This document shows, piece after piece, positions 1 to 8,190 of a stretch of 64,000 nt of DNA. The DNA comes from JAQBQH01 sp035607415 (GTDB lineage: Bacteria; Myxococcota_A; Polyangia; Palsa-1104). The stretch lies in assembly GCA_035607415.1 (NCBI GenBank), contig DATNAQ010000067.1, positions 67,639-131,638 of the forward strand, written 5' to 3'. The position numbers and the translations under genes are program-made. Numbering within the stretch: the stretch's first letter is position 1; each line of letters opens with the position of its first letter. The notes beneath the pieces were generated by a model, which saw nothing but the letters and a program-made list of their open reading frames with translations, did not search any database and had not been told where the DNA came from.

Positions 1-1
1 G

Positions 2-43
2 CAGCAGGCCGAGCCGCCGCCGGCGAACGGCGCGCAGCCCTAG
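2..43 (+). CDS. C-terminal end of an unknown protein (partial)
   Basis: Reading frame 2 is open from the window edge and ends at a TAG at 41-43, giving the tail QQAEPPPANGAQP. A Pro/Ala/Gln-rich tail is common in exported proteins of this kind of genome, but 13 residues identify nothing. The 296 bases that follow, up to the P450 start, are Arg/Ala-rich in every frame and show no convincing gene. Confidence 0.3.
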   Translation, partial: QQAEPPPANGAQP

Positions 44-339
44 CGGCGTCGGGCCGAAGCGGTCGCCACGCAGCGCGCGCGCGGCGGCGGGCGCGCCGTG
101 GAGATCACCACGCGGCGCGATAGGCGACATCGCGATCGAAGGTCGCAGAGCCGGACGGCGTCGCGGTCGGCGACGCACGTTCTGGCGGCGGTGACGCCGG
201 CCGATCTCGGGCGCCGAGCCCGCCGACGTCGGCGCGGGCGAGCGGGATCTCGGCGGCGTCGTCCGCGGTGGCGGCGCGAGGCGATCCTCGCGCTCGTCGC
301 GATCGCGTGGCTGCGTCGGCGCGTGCTACCGTTGCCGAA

Positions 340-1542
340 ATGAGCGACCCGTTCGGCCTGAGCGCACCGGCGACGCTGCAGGATCCCTACCCCACCTACG
401 CGCGCATGCGCGCCGAGGCGCCGGTCGCCTGGTTCGACCCGTGGGACGCCTGGGTGGTCACGCGCCACGACGACGTGCAGGCGGCGTTCCGCGATCCGCG
501 CTGGTCGGCCGAGCGCGCCGCGGCGTTCGCCGCCAAGCTCGACGCCGAGACGCGCGCCCGCGTCGAGCCGCTGGTGCGTAACTTGAGCGGCTGGGCGCTG
601 CTCATGGATCCGCCCGCGCACACGCGCGTTCGCGCGCTGCTCAACCGCGCCTTCACGCCGCGGCTCATCCACGAGCTGCGCCCGCGCGTGGAGGCGCTCG
701 TCGCCGAGCTGCTCGACGCCGCCGGCGACGAGATCGATCTGATGTCGGCGCTGGCCACGCCGCTGCCGGTGATGGTCATCGGCGACATGCTCGGCCTGCC
801 CGCGTCCGATCGCGGCCACCTCAAGCGCTGGTCCGACGATCTGGCGGCGTTCCTCGGGGCCGGCCGCGCGACGCCCGCCGACGTGGTCGCCGCGGTGCGC
901 GCGATTACCCAGATCGAAGACTACTTCCGCACGCAGCTGGCCGAGCGGCGCCGCGCGCCCGGCGACGATCTGTTGAGCGCGCTCCTCTCCGCCGAGGAGG
1001 CGGGCACGATCCTCGACGAGCAGGAGCTGGTCTCGACCTGCGCGATGATCTTGTTCGGCGGTCACGAGACCACGACGCACCTCATCGGCAACGGCATGCT
1101 CGCGCTCGTCACGCACCGCGCCGAGTGGCAGCGGCTCGCGCACGCGCCCGCTTCGGCCGCCGCGGCCGTCGAAGAGCTGTTGCGCTTCGACGCGCCCGTG
1201 CAGCGCATGGGCCGCCTCGCCAAGGAGCCGATGGAGCTGCGCGGACAACGCGTCGCTGCCGGCCAGCGCGTCTTTCTCATGCTCGGCGCGGCCAACCGCG
1301 ATCCCGAGCAATTCGCCGCGCCCGACACGCTCGACCTCGCGCGCGCCGACGGCAAGCACGTCGCCTTCGGCTGGGGCCCGCACTACTGCGTCGGCGCCGG
1401 CCTCGGGCGGCTCGAGGCCGAGCTGGCGTTCGCCGCGCTCGCCCGCCGCTTCCCCGACGCCGCGCTCGGCGAGACGCCGGAGTTCCAGAACAACGTGACC
1501 ATCCGCGGCCTGCGCTCGCTCCGTCTGCGCCTGCGCGGCTGA
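340..1542 (+). CDS. Cytochrome P450
   Basis: A 400-residue soluble bacterial P450, which would use external redox partners to hydroxylate or otherwise oxidise a small molecule. The I-helix oxygen-activation motif FGGHETTTH lies near residues 239-247, the K-helix ExxR is E279-L-L-R282, and the heme loop FGWGPHYCVG places the thiolate ligand at C350. Length is normal for the family. I chose the ATG at 340 because the protein then begins MSDPFGLSAPATLQDPYPTY, the usual N-terminus; the upstream open frame is Arg-rich. No ferredoxin or reductase gene lies nearby, and the substrate cannot be told from sequence. Confidence 0.93.
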   Translation: MSDPFGLSAPATLQDPYPTYARMRAEAPVAWFDPWDAWVVTRHDDVQAAFRDPRWSAERAAAFAAKLDAETRARVEPLVRNLSGWALLMDPPAHTRVRALLNRAFTPRLIHELRPRVEALVAELLDAAGDEIDLMSALATPLPVMVIGDMLGLPASDRGHLKRWSDDLAAFLGAGRATPADVVAAVRAITQIEDYFRTQLAERRRAPGDDLLSALLSAEEAGTILDEQELVSTCAMILFGGHETTTHLIGNGMLALVTHRAEWQRLAHAPASAAAAVEELLRFDAPVQRMGRLAKEPMELRGQRVAAGQRVFLMLGAANRDPEQFAAPDTLDLARADGKHVAFGWGPHYCVGAGLGRLEAELAFAALARRFPDAALGETPEFQNNVTIRGLRSLRLRLRG

Positions 1543-1547
1543 TCGTC

Positions 1548-1805
1548 TCAGTCGAGCGCGCGCAGATGATCGACGATCTCGGCGCCCCAGCGACGGAGCC
1601 GCTCGGCCGAGATGTTGCGCTGCCGTTCGCGGGAAGCTCGCGCGAGCGCGCGGTGCGCGATGTCGGAGAAGGCGGCGACGGGCGCACCGTCGGCGCGCAG
1701 GTTGCGCAGCTCGCGTACCGCCATTCGCCGCGCCGTCGTCAAAAGGTCGTCTTCGGTCAACTCTCGATCATCCTGCGACGTGCGCGCCCGCGACGAAATC
1801 CGCAA
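1548..1805 (-). CDS. Small hypothetical protein
   Basis: An 85-residue charged, Arg-rich, probably helical protein (ending WGAEIVDHLRALD), not recognised. Codon use in the last ~70 codons matches neighbouring genes. The start is uncertain: 1805 would be a TTG without a good ribosome site, and the first ATG is at 1724. Its frame is the same as that of the gene ending at 1956, and it stays open from that TAG with no ATG or GTG until 1724, so it may start internally or be the remnant of something longer. It converges on the P450 gene, with 5 bases between the stops. Confidence 0.45.
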   Translation of the reverse strand: MRISSRARTSQDDRELTEDDLLTTARRMAVRELRNLRADGAPVAAFSDIAHRALARASRERQRNISAERLRRWGAEIVDHLRALD

Positions 1806-1955
1806 TCCTACGGAGCGAACAAAATGCGGAGCCCGCGCCTGGATCTGCGCCTCGACGGTGACATCTGCATTCCGCGCTCCTGCCTGCTCGTCTACGCCGT
1901 CGGCGAGCGCGCGCTGCCTGACGCTGGCGGCGTCGCCCGCCGAGGTGCGCGCGAG

Positions 1956-2435
1956 CTAGCGAACGGTCGCGGCGTCCTTCGCCGCGAGCCGCTCGGCGAG
2001 CGTGTCGACGTCCCCGACGGTGTGCGCGCCCCACTCTTTCTTGCTGTAGTAGCGCTTGACGCCGCGCGAGGTGCCGGCGACGTCGAGGCAGAAGTCGAAG
2101 CCCTGCTCGCGGCACGGGCGCGCCGCGTAGCGCAGCTGCTGCCACTCGTTGGTCTCGCCGAAGTAGACGTCGATGACACCGTCGTGCGCCGGCTTGACAT
2201 GATAGTGGAACCCTTCCCACAGGCCGGTCCACATCGTGCGATTGACGAAGCGGCCGAACGGCTCTTCACCGCTCACGAAGAAGACCTTGAAGTGCTCGCC
2301 CCGCGCGTGCGGCTCGTGATCGACCCAGAAGCGATCGAAGACCAGCTTCGGGTTGGGCGCGTCGCTCGTGCGCGAGCGCCAGAACGCGACCACGGCCACG
2401 GTGACGACGAGCGCCAGGAGCCACTTTGTACGCAT
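1956..2435 (-). CDS. Membrane-anchored or exported hypothetical protein
   Basis: A 159-residue protein beginning MRTKWLLALVVTVAVVAFWR, which is a short positively charged N-terminus plus one hydrophobic segment (residues ~5-19), so it is a membrane anchor or uncleaved signal with the rest in the periplasm. The body is rich in aromatic residues and contains two Cys (in ARPCREQGFDFCLDV) that could form a disulfide. No family was recognised. It starts 31 bases after the stop of the lipoprotein gene at 2467 on the same strand, so it may be the last gene of the leftward envelope-protein series. Confidence 0.7.
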   Translation of the reverse strand: MRTKWLLALVVTVAVVAFWRSRTSDAPNPKLVFDRFWVDHEPHARGEHFKVFFVSGEEPFGRFVNRTMWTGLWEGFHYHVKPAHDGVIDVYFGETNEWQQLRYAARPCREQGFDFCLDVAGTSRGVKRYYSKKEWGAHTVGDVDTLAERLAAKDAATVR

Positions 2436-2466
2436 CGTGGGATCTTCGGGCGCGCACCCACGCCTG

Positions 2467-3378
2467 TCAACGCACGGTCAGATCGACGGCGGTGAAGTCG
2501 ACCCCGCCGCGGCTGTCGTGCAGCACGACGAAGAGGTGCGCCACGCCCGCCGTCGCCGGCGCGGTCCACGTGGTGGTCGTGAAGAGCTGCTCGTCGTTCT
2601 CGCCGCGGCCGGTGTTGGCCGAGCCGATGGTCCCGTCGCTGACGAACCACGACACCGTCATCGCCTCGCGATGCGTGACCAGGACCTGCGCCGCGGGATC
2701 GAGCACCGGGAACGACTCGACCGAATCGGCATTCCAGCCGGCGGCGAGCGTGACCGTCTGCCCGGCGGCGATGGCGTCGAGCGGCAGCGGCGTGTCGCCG
2801 GCGAACGCGCCGACCGCGGTCAGCGTCGGGTTCACGTTGTTGGTGTAGGTCGCGTTGTACTCGGTGGCGACCTCGAACGACGCGCCGGCGAGCGCGCAGC
2901 GGATGCGGGCCAGCGCGATCGTCGGCGTGCCGGCGAGCGCGGCGCGCACCGGCTGGTAGTAGCCGCCGGTGACGTCGGGCGCGCGCGATTGCAGCGGCGG
3001 CTGACCGGCCATCTGCGGCGGCGTGTCGGGGCCGAAGAGCCGGCAGCCCATCGCCGGCAGCGCAAACGGCACCGGCACCGCGGCGCCGCTGGCGACGCCC
3101 ATGGTGCCGTCGGCGGTCAGACACGCGGGATCGACGACGTCGTTGTTGCTGGTGGCCTTCGGCGTCAGGCACAAGGACCAATCGATGGGCGACATGGCCG
3201 CGCCGTCGGGCGTGACCACGAACGCCGTCGCCGTCATGGCGGCGCCGGGCGCGGCCTCGGCGGGCTCGAAGCGCACGGCGGCGACGCGCGGGCCGAGCAC
3301 GAGCGACGTCGGCAGGCCGAGGTCGGGCCGGCAGCCGGCGCCGGCGACGAGCGCCGCGCCGAGGAGCAGCGTGAGCAT
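2467..3378 (-). CDS. Lipoprotein of unknown function
   Basis: A 303-residue lipoprotein. MLTLLLGAALVAGAGC is a signal peptide with a lipobox (AGAGC), so the mature N-terminal Cys would be lipid-modified. The mature part has two Ig-like-looking beta segments (VRFEPAEAAPGAAMTATAFV near the N-terminus and TTTTWTAPATAGVAHLFVV near the end), suggesting an extracytoplasmic binding or surface role. The ATG at 3378 follows the stop of the TonB-type receptor gene by 8 bases, so the two are almost certainly cotranscribed and the lipoprotein may partner the receptor. Confidence 0.8.
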   Translation of the reverse strand: MLTLLLGAALVAGAGCRPDLGLPTSLVLGPRVAAVRFEPAEAAPGAAMTATAFVVTPDGAAMSPIDWSLCLTPKATSNNDVVDPACLTADGTMGVASGAAVPVPFALPAMGCRLFGPDTPPQMAGQPPLQSRAPDVTGGYYQPVRAALAGTPTIALARIRCALAGASFEVATEYNATYTNNVNPTLTAVGAFAGDTPLPLDAIAAGQTVTLAAGWNADSVESFPVLDPAAQVLVTHREAMTVSWFVSDGTIGSANTGRGENDEQLFTTTTWTAPATAGVAHLFVVLHDSRGGVDFTAVDLTVR

Positions 3379-3386
3379 CGCGCGCC

Positions 3387-5702
3387 TCAAAAGTTCACCC
3401 TCGCGCCGAGCACCGCCAGCGTCGGCAGACCGGTGATCGCGCCGCGCACGCGGTAGTCGCCGCTGTAGACGATCTCCTCGGCGTTGCGACGATAGGTCAC
3501 GTTCTGCACGTCGAGGTACAGGCGCAGCGTCGCGCGCGACCAGACGAACGCGTACTCGGCGCGCAGATCGAGCTGCACGAAGTCGGGGATGCGGATCGAG
3601 TTCTGCGCGCCGAACAAGGGATCGTAGCGATTGTCGCGCGCGTCGAAGTAGCTGCCGACCACCGGCGTGCGCGGAAAGCCCGTCGCCCAGCGCAGGCGCG
3701 TGCCGAAATCCCAGTGGCGGAAGGCGTACTCGGCGACGAGCGTGAGGATGTGGGTCTGGTCGTAGTCGAAGAGGCGCCACGGCGACGTCGGATGATCGCG
3801 TCGCTCGCTGCGTCCCCCCGTGTAGCTGAGCCAGCCCGACAGGCCGCGCCACGGCGCCGCCCGCACCAGCAGCTGCGCGCCGTAGCTGCGGCCGCTGCCG
3901 TCCTGCACCAGCGCCGTCGCCACCGGCGGCGACGGCAACGGGCTGCGCGCGATGAGGTCGTCGAGCTGGCGGTAGAAGCCGGTGGCCTCGGCGCTGAGCG
4001 TGCGGGTGATGCGCGCCTCGACGCCGGCGGTGGCGACGGCGGCGCGCTCGGGGCCGAGCGTGGGATCGCCGAAGCGCGCGCCGAGATCGGCCGGCGCCGG
4101 CGGCTGGTGATAGAGCCCGCCGGCGGCGACGACGGCGATGCGCGGATGCGCCTGCCAGCGGATCTGCAGGCGCGGATCGGCCGACCAGTCGAAACGCGAG
4201 ACGCCGACGACGGGCGCGCCCGGCACCGGCGGCACCAGGTGGTTCGACTGCAAGAGCAGCGCATCGACGCGCAGGCCGGGCGTGATCGTGACCGGGCCGA
4301 GGCGCAGGTCGACGGAGACGAAGGGCGCGACGTCGAGCTCGTGGATGCTGTCGTCGGCGGCGGCGACGTCGTCGCCGGGCGGCTGGCCGAACACGTAGAG
4401 GTCGCCCTCGCGCGCGGGAATCGTCAGCGAGCCGAGCCGCGTGACGCGCGAGTGCGTGTCGAGAAGATCGAGCCCGGCCGAGAAGACGACGAGGCGGCCG
4501 AGGCGTCGGCGATAGTCGGCGCGCAGGCCGGCCAGATACGAGCGGACCTCGAGGTTGGCCGGCGTCGAGCCGTAGAGATCGACGGTGCGGCTGTCGTCGT
4601 AGCCGAAAAAGGGCGTGACCTCGGCGGCGCCGCCGTCGCGCTCGACGTCGTAGCGAAGGAGCGCGCGATAGCTCGAGCGATCGAAGTGATCGGAGTGCAC
4701 GGCGGTCGGATCGCCCGTCGAGACCTCGCGCTCGAGCGCGTCGTCGGCGGCGAGGAAGGTGAGCGTCACATGCTCGCGCCGGCCGATGGCGTAGGAGGCG
4801 CGCAGCTGATAGTCGTCCCAGCGCGGCAGCGGGATGAAGGCGGCGGCGTCGCCCTGCACGACGGCGGCGGCGGCGCGATCGAGCCACGAGTAGCGCCCGG
4901 CGACCGTGAGCGCGAAGCGGCCGCGCGCGTAGGACAGAAGCGCGCTGCCGTCGAGGAGGTCGGCGCCGATCTCGCCGTGAAACCCGGCGGCGGGCGCCGG
5001 CGCGCCGTCGACGCGCACGAGGCCGCCGAGCGCCCTGCCCCACTCGGCGCCGAAGCCGCCCGGCGTCAGCGTCACGCGCGCCACCAGGCCGGGCGCCACG
5101 GTCGATCGCCAGCCGCCGACGTGGAACAGCGCCGGCAGCTCGACGCCGTCGAAGAGCACGCGCGTGTCGGCGGGCGCCGCGCCCCACACGATGACGTCGC
5201 CGGTGCCGACGGTGGCGCGGGCGACGCCGGGCAGATCCTCGACGACCTTGAGCGGATCGTCGCCGGCGCCGGCGACACGGCGCGCCTCTTCGCGCGAGAC
5301 GCCGGTCTCGACCACGCCGGCGCGCTCGACGCGCGGCGCGCGCACGGTCGACTCGTAGGTGCCACGCGGGGCGGCGACGTCGACGAGGTAGCGCACCTCG
5401 CGATGGCGCCCGGCGGCGATCTCCTCGTCGACGCTGACGGGCGCGGCGCCGGGCGGCGTCAAGACGAGCGTGTGGTGCCCGGCGGGCGCGCCGATGAGCC
5501 GAAACCGGCCGGCCTCGTCGGTGATGGCGCTGCGATCGGTCCCCGCCAACGTCACCGACACGCCCACGATCGGCCGCTCCGTCGCCCGCTCGAGCACCAC
5601 GCCCGACAGCTCGCCGGTCCTTGATTGCGCCTGCGCCACGGCCGCGCCGAGCAACACGAGCACGAACACGATCTTTCCGCCAAGCGCGCGAAACGCCGCC
5701 AA
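3387..5702 (-). CDS. TonB-dependent receptor with N-terminal carboxypeptidase-regulatory-like domain
   Basis: An outer-membrane receptor. After a signal peptide (hydrophobic core KIVFVLVLLGAAVAQA) comes a carboxypeptidase-regulatory-like beta-sandwich (LSGVVLERATERPIVGVSVT to AGHHTLVLTP), then a plug domain (DPLKVVEDLPGVARATVGTG to RVTLTPGGFGAEWGRALGG), then a long beta-barrel rich in alternating aromatic residues, ending in a terminal Phe (ARVNF) as barrel proteins do. Such receptors import substrates using TonB energy; the ligand is unknown. The start is uncertain: TTG at 5702 gives a good signal peptide, GTG at 5669 has a better Shine-Dalgarno, and the frame is open to 5840 but that stretch is an array of hairpins. 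Confidence 0.85.
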   Translation of the reverse strand: MAAFRALGGKIVFVLVLLGAAVAQAQSRTGELSGVVLERATERPIVGVSVTLAGTDRSAITDEAGRFRLIGAPAGHHTLVLTPPGAAPVSVDEEIAAGRHREVRYLVDVAAPRGTYESTVRAPRVERAGVVETGVSREEARRVAGAGDDPLKVVEDLPGVARATVGTGDVIVWGAAPADTRVLFDGVELPALFHVGGWRSTVAPGLVARVTLTPGGFGAEWGRALGGLVRVDGAPAPAAGFHGEIGADLLDGSALLSYARGRFALTVAGRYSWLDRAAAAVVQGDAAAFIPLPRWDDYQLRASYAIGRREHVTLTFLAADDALEREVSTGDPTAVHSDHFDRSSYRALLRYDVERDGGAAEVTPFFGYDDSRTVDLYGSTPANLEVRSYLAGLRADYRRRLGRLVVFSAGLDLLDTHSRVTRLGSLTIPAREGDLYVFGQPPGDDVAAADDSIHELDVAPFVSVDLRLGPVTITPGLRVDALLLQSNHLVPPVPGAPVVGVSRFDWSADPRLQIRWQAHPRIAVVAAGGLYHQPPAPADLGARFGDPTLGPERAAVATAGVEARITRTLSAEATGFYRQLDDLIARSPLPSPPVATALVQDGSGRSYGAQLLVRAAPWRGLSGWLSYTGGRSERRDHPTSPWRLFDYDQTHILTLVAEYAFRHWDFGTRLRWATGFPRTPVVGSYFDARDNRYDPLFGAQNSIRIPDFVQLDLRAEYAFVWSRATLRLYLDVQNVTYRRNAEEIVYSGDYRVRGAITGLPTLAVLGARVNF

Positions 5703-5706
5703 CCAA

Positions 5707-5833
5707 GGCCGCAAAGCGGCCGTCGGCGCGGAGTCGCGCCGTGCGGTGGGTGGGGACCCCGACGGCTTTGCCGACGGGGCGGGAGGGCGCAGCCCTCCCG
5801 TGGGATCGACCGTAGCAGGCGAAGGCCTGCTAC
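5707..5833. repeat. Array of five consecutive hairpins
   Basis: Five inverted repeats lie almost end to end: 5707-5721 (6-bp stem, AAA loop), 5725-5740 (6-bp stem), 5757-5779 (10 bp with one mismatch), 5781-5799 (8 bp, 3-base loop) and 5812-5833 (9 bp, 4-base loop). They fill the space between the stop of the YfaP-like lipoprotein gene (the last hairpin includes that stop) and the start of the TonB receptor gene. None has a T run, so they are not classical terminators. They may protect or cut mRNA, attenuate transcription, or be a REP-like element. Confidence 0.75.
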
Positions 5834-6723
5834 GGCACATCGAACTCGAGCGCGGTGCGTCCGGCGCCGGCGTCGTGATCGCCGCGCGTGTCGCTGTCGA
5901 GCGCCTGGCCGCCGGCGGAGAGCGTGACCGCGCCGCCGAGGCGCTGCTCGACGCGCCAATCGGCGTAGGGCAAGCCGCACAGCGACGCCGCGTCGACGCG
6001 CACGATGTAGTGCCCGCTCGCCGGGGCCACCGGCCACACCACGTTCTCCTGATCGCGCCCGTCGATGGCGCAGCCGGCGTTGGAGTCGCCGTCGAGCAGC
6101 GCCGCGTTCGCCTGCGCCGTCGGATCGGGCAGGGCCGGCGGCGGCGGCGGCCGATAGCCCGACGGATGGCGCGAGAAGATCTCGACGCCGTCGGGATCGA
6201 CGACGTGCAGATCGAGATCGGCGTCGTCGTTCCACACCAGGTGGATGACCATCGGCCCGTCGGGCACCGCCACGCCGTCGACGTCGACCGCCTGCATCAC
6301 CGGCGTCCCCACGTGCCCGCCGGCGTCGACCGCCGCGGCCACGAGCTGGCGCGTGCCCGTCGCGATGGTGCGCGCGAACGCGGCGCGCACGTCGAAGCGC
6401 GGCAGCGTCGGATTGTCCACCGACGGCACCCCGGCGCCGACGATCCAGTAGCCGCGATCGCCGTCGAGCGCGAGCAGCACCGAGGCCGCGTTGGGGTCGA
6501 GCACACCGAGGAGCGGCCGGTTCGACTCGCCGGCGAACACGCGCGCGTCGGAGAACTGCAGCGACTGCACCGCCGGCCCGCTCGACGGCGGCGGCAGCGC
6601 GCCCGGCGCGAACGTACCGCCGGTGACCTGTAGATCGGCGCCGAGCCCCGGATCGGCCGAGCGCGACGCACAGCCCGCGACGGCGAGCGTGACGACGGCG
6701 AGTGCGACGGCGAGGCCGCGCAT
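5830..6723 (-). CDS. YfaP-like lipoprotein (DUF2135 domain)
   Basis: A 297-residue lipoprotein. MRGLAVALAVVTLAVAGC is a signal peptide ending in a lipobox Cys. The C-terminal half carries the DUF2135/YfaP pattern: VIHLVWNDDADLDLHVVDPD, then LLDGDSNAGC, then ENVVWPVAPASGHYIVRVD. YfaP-type domains occur in exported proteins, often beside vWA proteins or surface complexes; the biochemical role is not established. Its ATG overlaps the porin gene's stop by one base (TGATG), so the two are translationally coupled. The stop codon lies inside a 9-bp-stem hairpin (5812-5833). Confidence 0.85.
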   Translation of the reverse strand: MRGLAVALAVVTLAVAGCASRSADPGLGADLQVTGGTFAPGALPPPSSGPAVQSLQFSDARVFAGESNRPLLGVLDPNAASVLLALDGDRGYWIVGAGVPSVDNPTLPRFDVRAAFARTIATGTRQLVAAAVDAGGHVGTPVMQAVDVDGVAVPDGPMVIHLVWNDDADLDLHVVDPDGVEIFSRHPSGYRPPPPPALPDPTAQANAALLDGDSNAGCAIDGRDQENVVWPVAPASGHYIVRVDAASLCGLPYADWRVEQRLGGAVTLSAGGQALDSDTRGDHDAGAGRTALEFDVP

Positions 6724-8171
6724 CAGAACTCCACCTGCCCGCGCAGCGTCAGCACGTCGCCGCCGAGCGTCGTCGGCGCGCCCGTGATGTCGACGGTGAG
6801 CGCGTTCCAGCTGTGGTCCCACTCGAACGACAGCCGCCCGTAGGGCTGCCACATCGCCGCCGCGACCACGCTCAGTGTCGAGAAGGTCTTGTCGCGCGGC
6901 ACCAGGCTGGCGCCCACCTGGTCGTGCGCGTCGGCGTCGGGATCGTAGCGGTCGTAGCGCGCGCCGACGGCGCACCAGCGCGTCAGCTGTTGCGTCACCG
7001 CGACATACCAGCCGAGCTCGCGCAGGTCGCGCCCGGTGGCGACGGGATCGGCGACGTAGAGCGCGCGATCGAGGTTGGTGGCCCAGATGATCTCGCCGTA
7101 CACCGTCAGCGGCCCGACCCGCGGCAGGTCCACCGCGACGTTCAGATCGCCGCCTACCGCGTAGCGCGAAAAGGTGCGCGACGCCGTCGCCGGCTGCCCG
7201 ACGACACCCAGGATTTCGGTGATGTCGATCTGCCCATCGCCGTTGGTGTCGCGCCACACCAGCGTGTCCTTCGTCGACGGCGTGCCGCGCGAAAAGCCGG
7301 TGCCGTACAGCCCGGAGACGCCGCCGAAGATGTGCACGCGCGAGCGCGGCCGCGTGTCGGCGCCCACGCGGCCGAGGAAGTCCTTGGACGCGGTCGGATC
7401 CTCGAGCGCGTACTGCTTGTCGCCCGGCGGATGGCCGTTCATCGCCGCCACCTGCCAGCGCAGCCAGCGCCACCCGCCTTGGAGCTTGGCGCCGAGATCG
7501 TATTCGCCGGGGAAGAACGCGCGCGCCATGTTCGAGCGCTCGAGGAACAGGCGGATGTAGTCCTTCTGCTGCACCTCGAAGCCGAAGGGAATGCGCGTGA
7601 GGCCGAGCGTGCCCATCACCAGCGGCGGGCCGTCGCCGTTACAGCGCGGCCAGCAGCCCGAGACCTCGACGTTGGTGATGCGCGCGACCGGTCCGGCGAT
7701 GGTGTTGCCGTCGAACTCGAGCACGGCCTCGACGTAGCGATAGTCGGCGTCGACGCGCAGGCGCGCGCGCCGGATGAGGAAGCGCGTCTCGTTGAGCGGC
7801 GCGCCCGTCGACGGATTGACCTCGTCCACCGAGGCCGACGAGTAGACGACGCCGTCGGCCTGGACGAAGCCGAAGAGGGACACCTGCAGGCCACCGATGC
7901 GGAAACCGGCGTGCGACTGCTTCTGCGCGTCGAGATCGGCGCGTAGCGCGCGCAGCTCGGCGGCCTGGCGATCGATGCGCGACTGGGCCTCGCCGAGCTG
8001 GCGCGCCAGATCGTCGACGCGCGCCGCGATCTCCGACGTCTGCGGCGTCGGCGTCGGTGTCGGTGTCGGTGTCGCTGTCGCCGTCGGTGTCGGTGTCTCC
8101 GTCGTCGGCGGCGCTTCCTGCGCGCGCGCCGCGGCAGCGATCAGGAGCAGGATGAAGGCGAGTGGTCGCAC
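6723..8171 (-). CDS. Outer-membrane porin, phosphate-selective OprO/OprP type
   Basis: A 482-residue exported protein: signal peptide (LAFILLLIAAAARAQEA), a Thr-Pro repeat (about ten TP or TA units), a coiled coil with a leucine/alanine heptad pattern (SEIAARVDDLARQLGEAQSR onward), then a 16-18-strand-type barrel with typical OprO/OprP phrases such as FRIGGLQVSLFGFVQAD, RFLIRRARLRVDADYRY and ending in ...GQVEF. The N-terminal coiled coil plus barrel is the usual plan of these porins, which form trimers passing phosphate, polyphosphate or other anions. The GTG at 8171 is chosen because it directly precedes the signal peptide and lies 20 bases after the previous stop. Confidence 0.87.
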   Translation of the reverse strand: MRPLAFILLLIAAAARAQEAPPTTETPTPTATATPTPTPTPTPQTSEIAARVDDLARQLGEAQSRIDRQAAELRALRADLDAQKQSHAGFRIGGLQVSLFGFVQADGVVYSSASVDEVNPSTGAPLNETRFLIRRARLRVDADYRYVEAVLEFDGNTIAGPVARITNVEVSGCWPRCNGDGPPLVMGTLGLTRIPFGFEVQQKDYIRLFLERSNMARAFFPGEYDLGAKLQGGWRWLRWQVAAMNGHPPGDKQYALEDPTASKDFLGRVGADTRPRSRVHIFGGVSGLYGTGFSRGTPSTKDTLVWRDTNGDGQIDITEILGVVGQPATASRTFSRYAVGGDLNVAVDLPRVGPLTVYGEIIWATNLDRALYVADPVATGRDLRELGWYVAVTQQLTRWCAVGARYDRYDPDADAHDQVGASLVPRDKTFSTLSVVAAAMWQPYGRLSFEWDHSWNALTVDITGAPTTLGGDVLTLRGQVEF

Positions 8172-8190
8172 TCTTCGTCCGAACAGTAAA

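Noticed and set aside
5703..5840. N-terminal extension of the TonB receptor up to an ATG at 5840
   Set aside because: The stretch is made of hairpins, its translation is Pro/Ser/Arg-rich, and the signal peptide would then be internal.
8041..8100. GTCGGTGTC-type short repeat
   Set aside because: It is the coding sequence of the Thr-Pro linker of the porin, not an independent repeat element.
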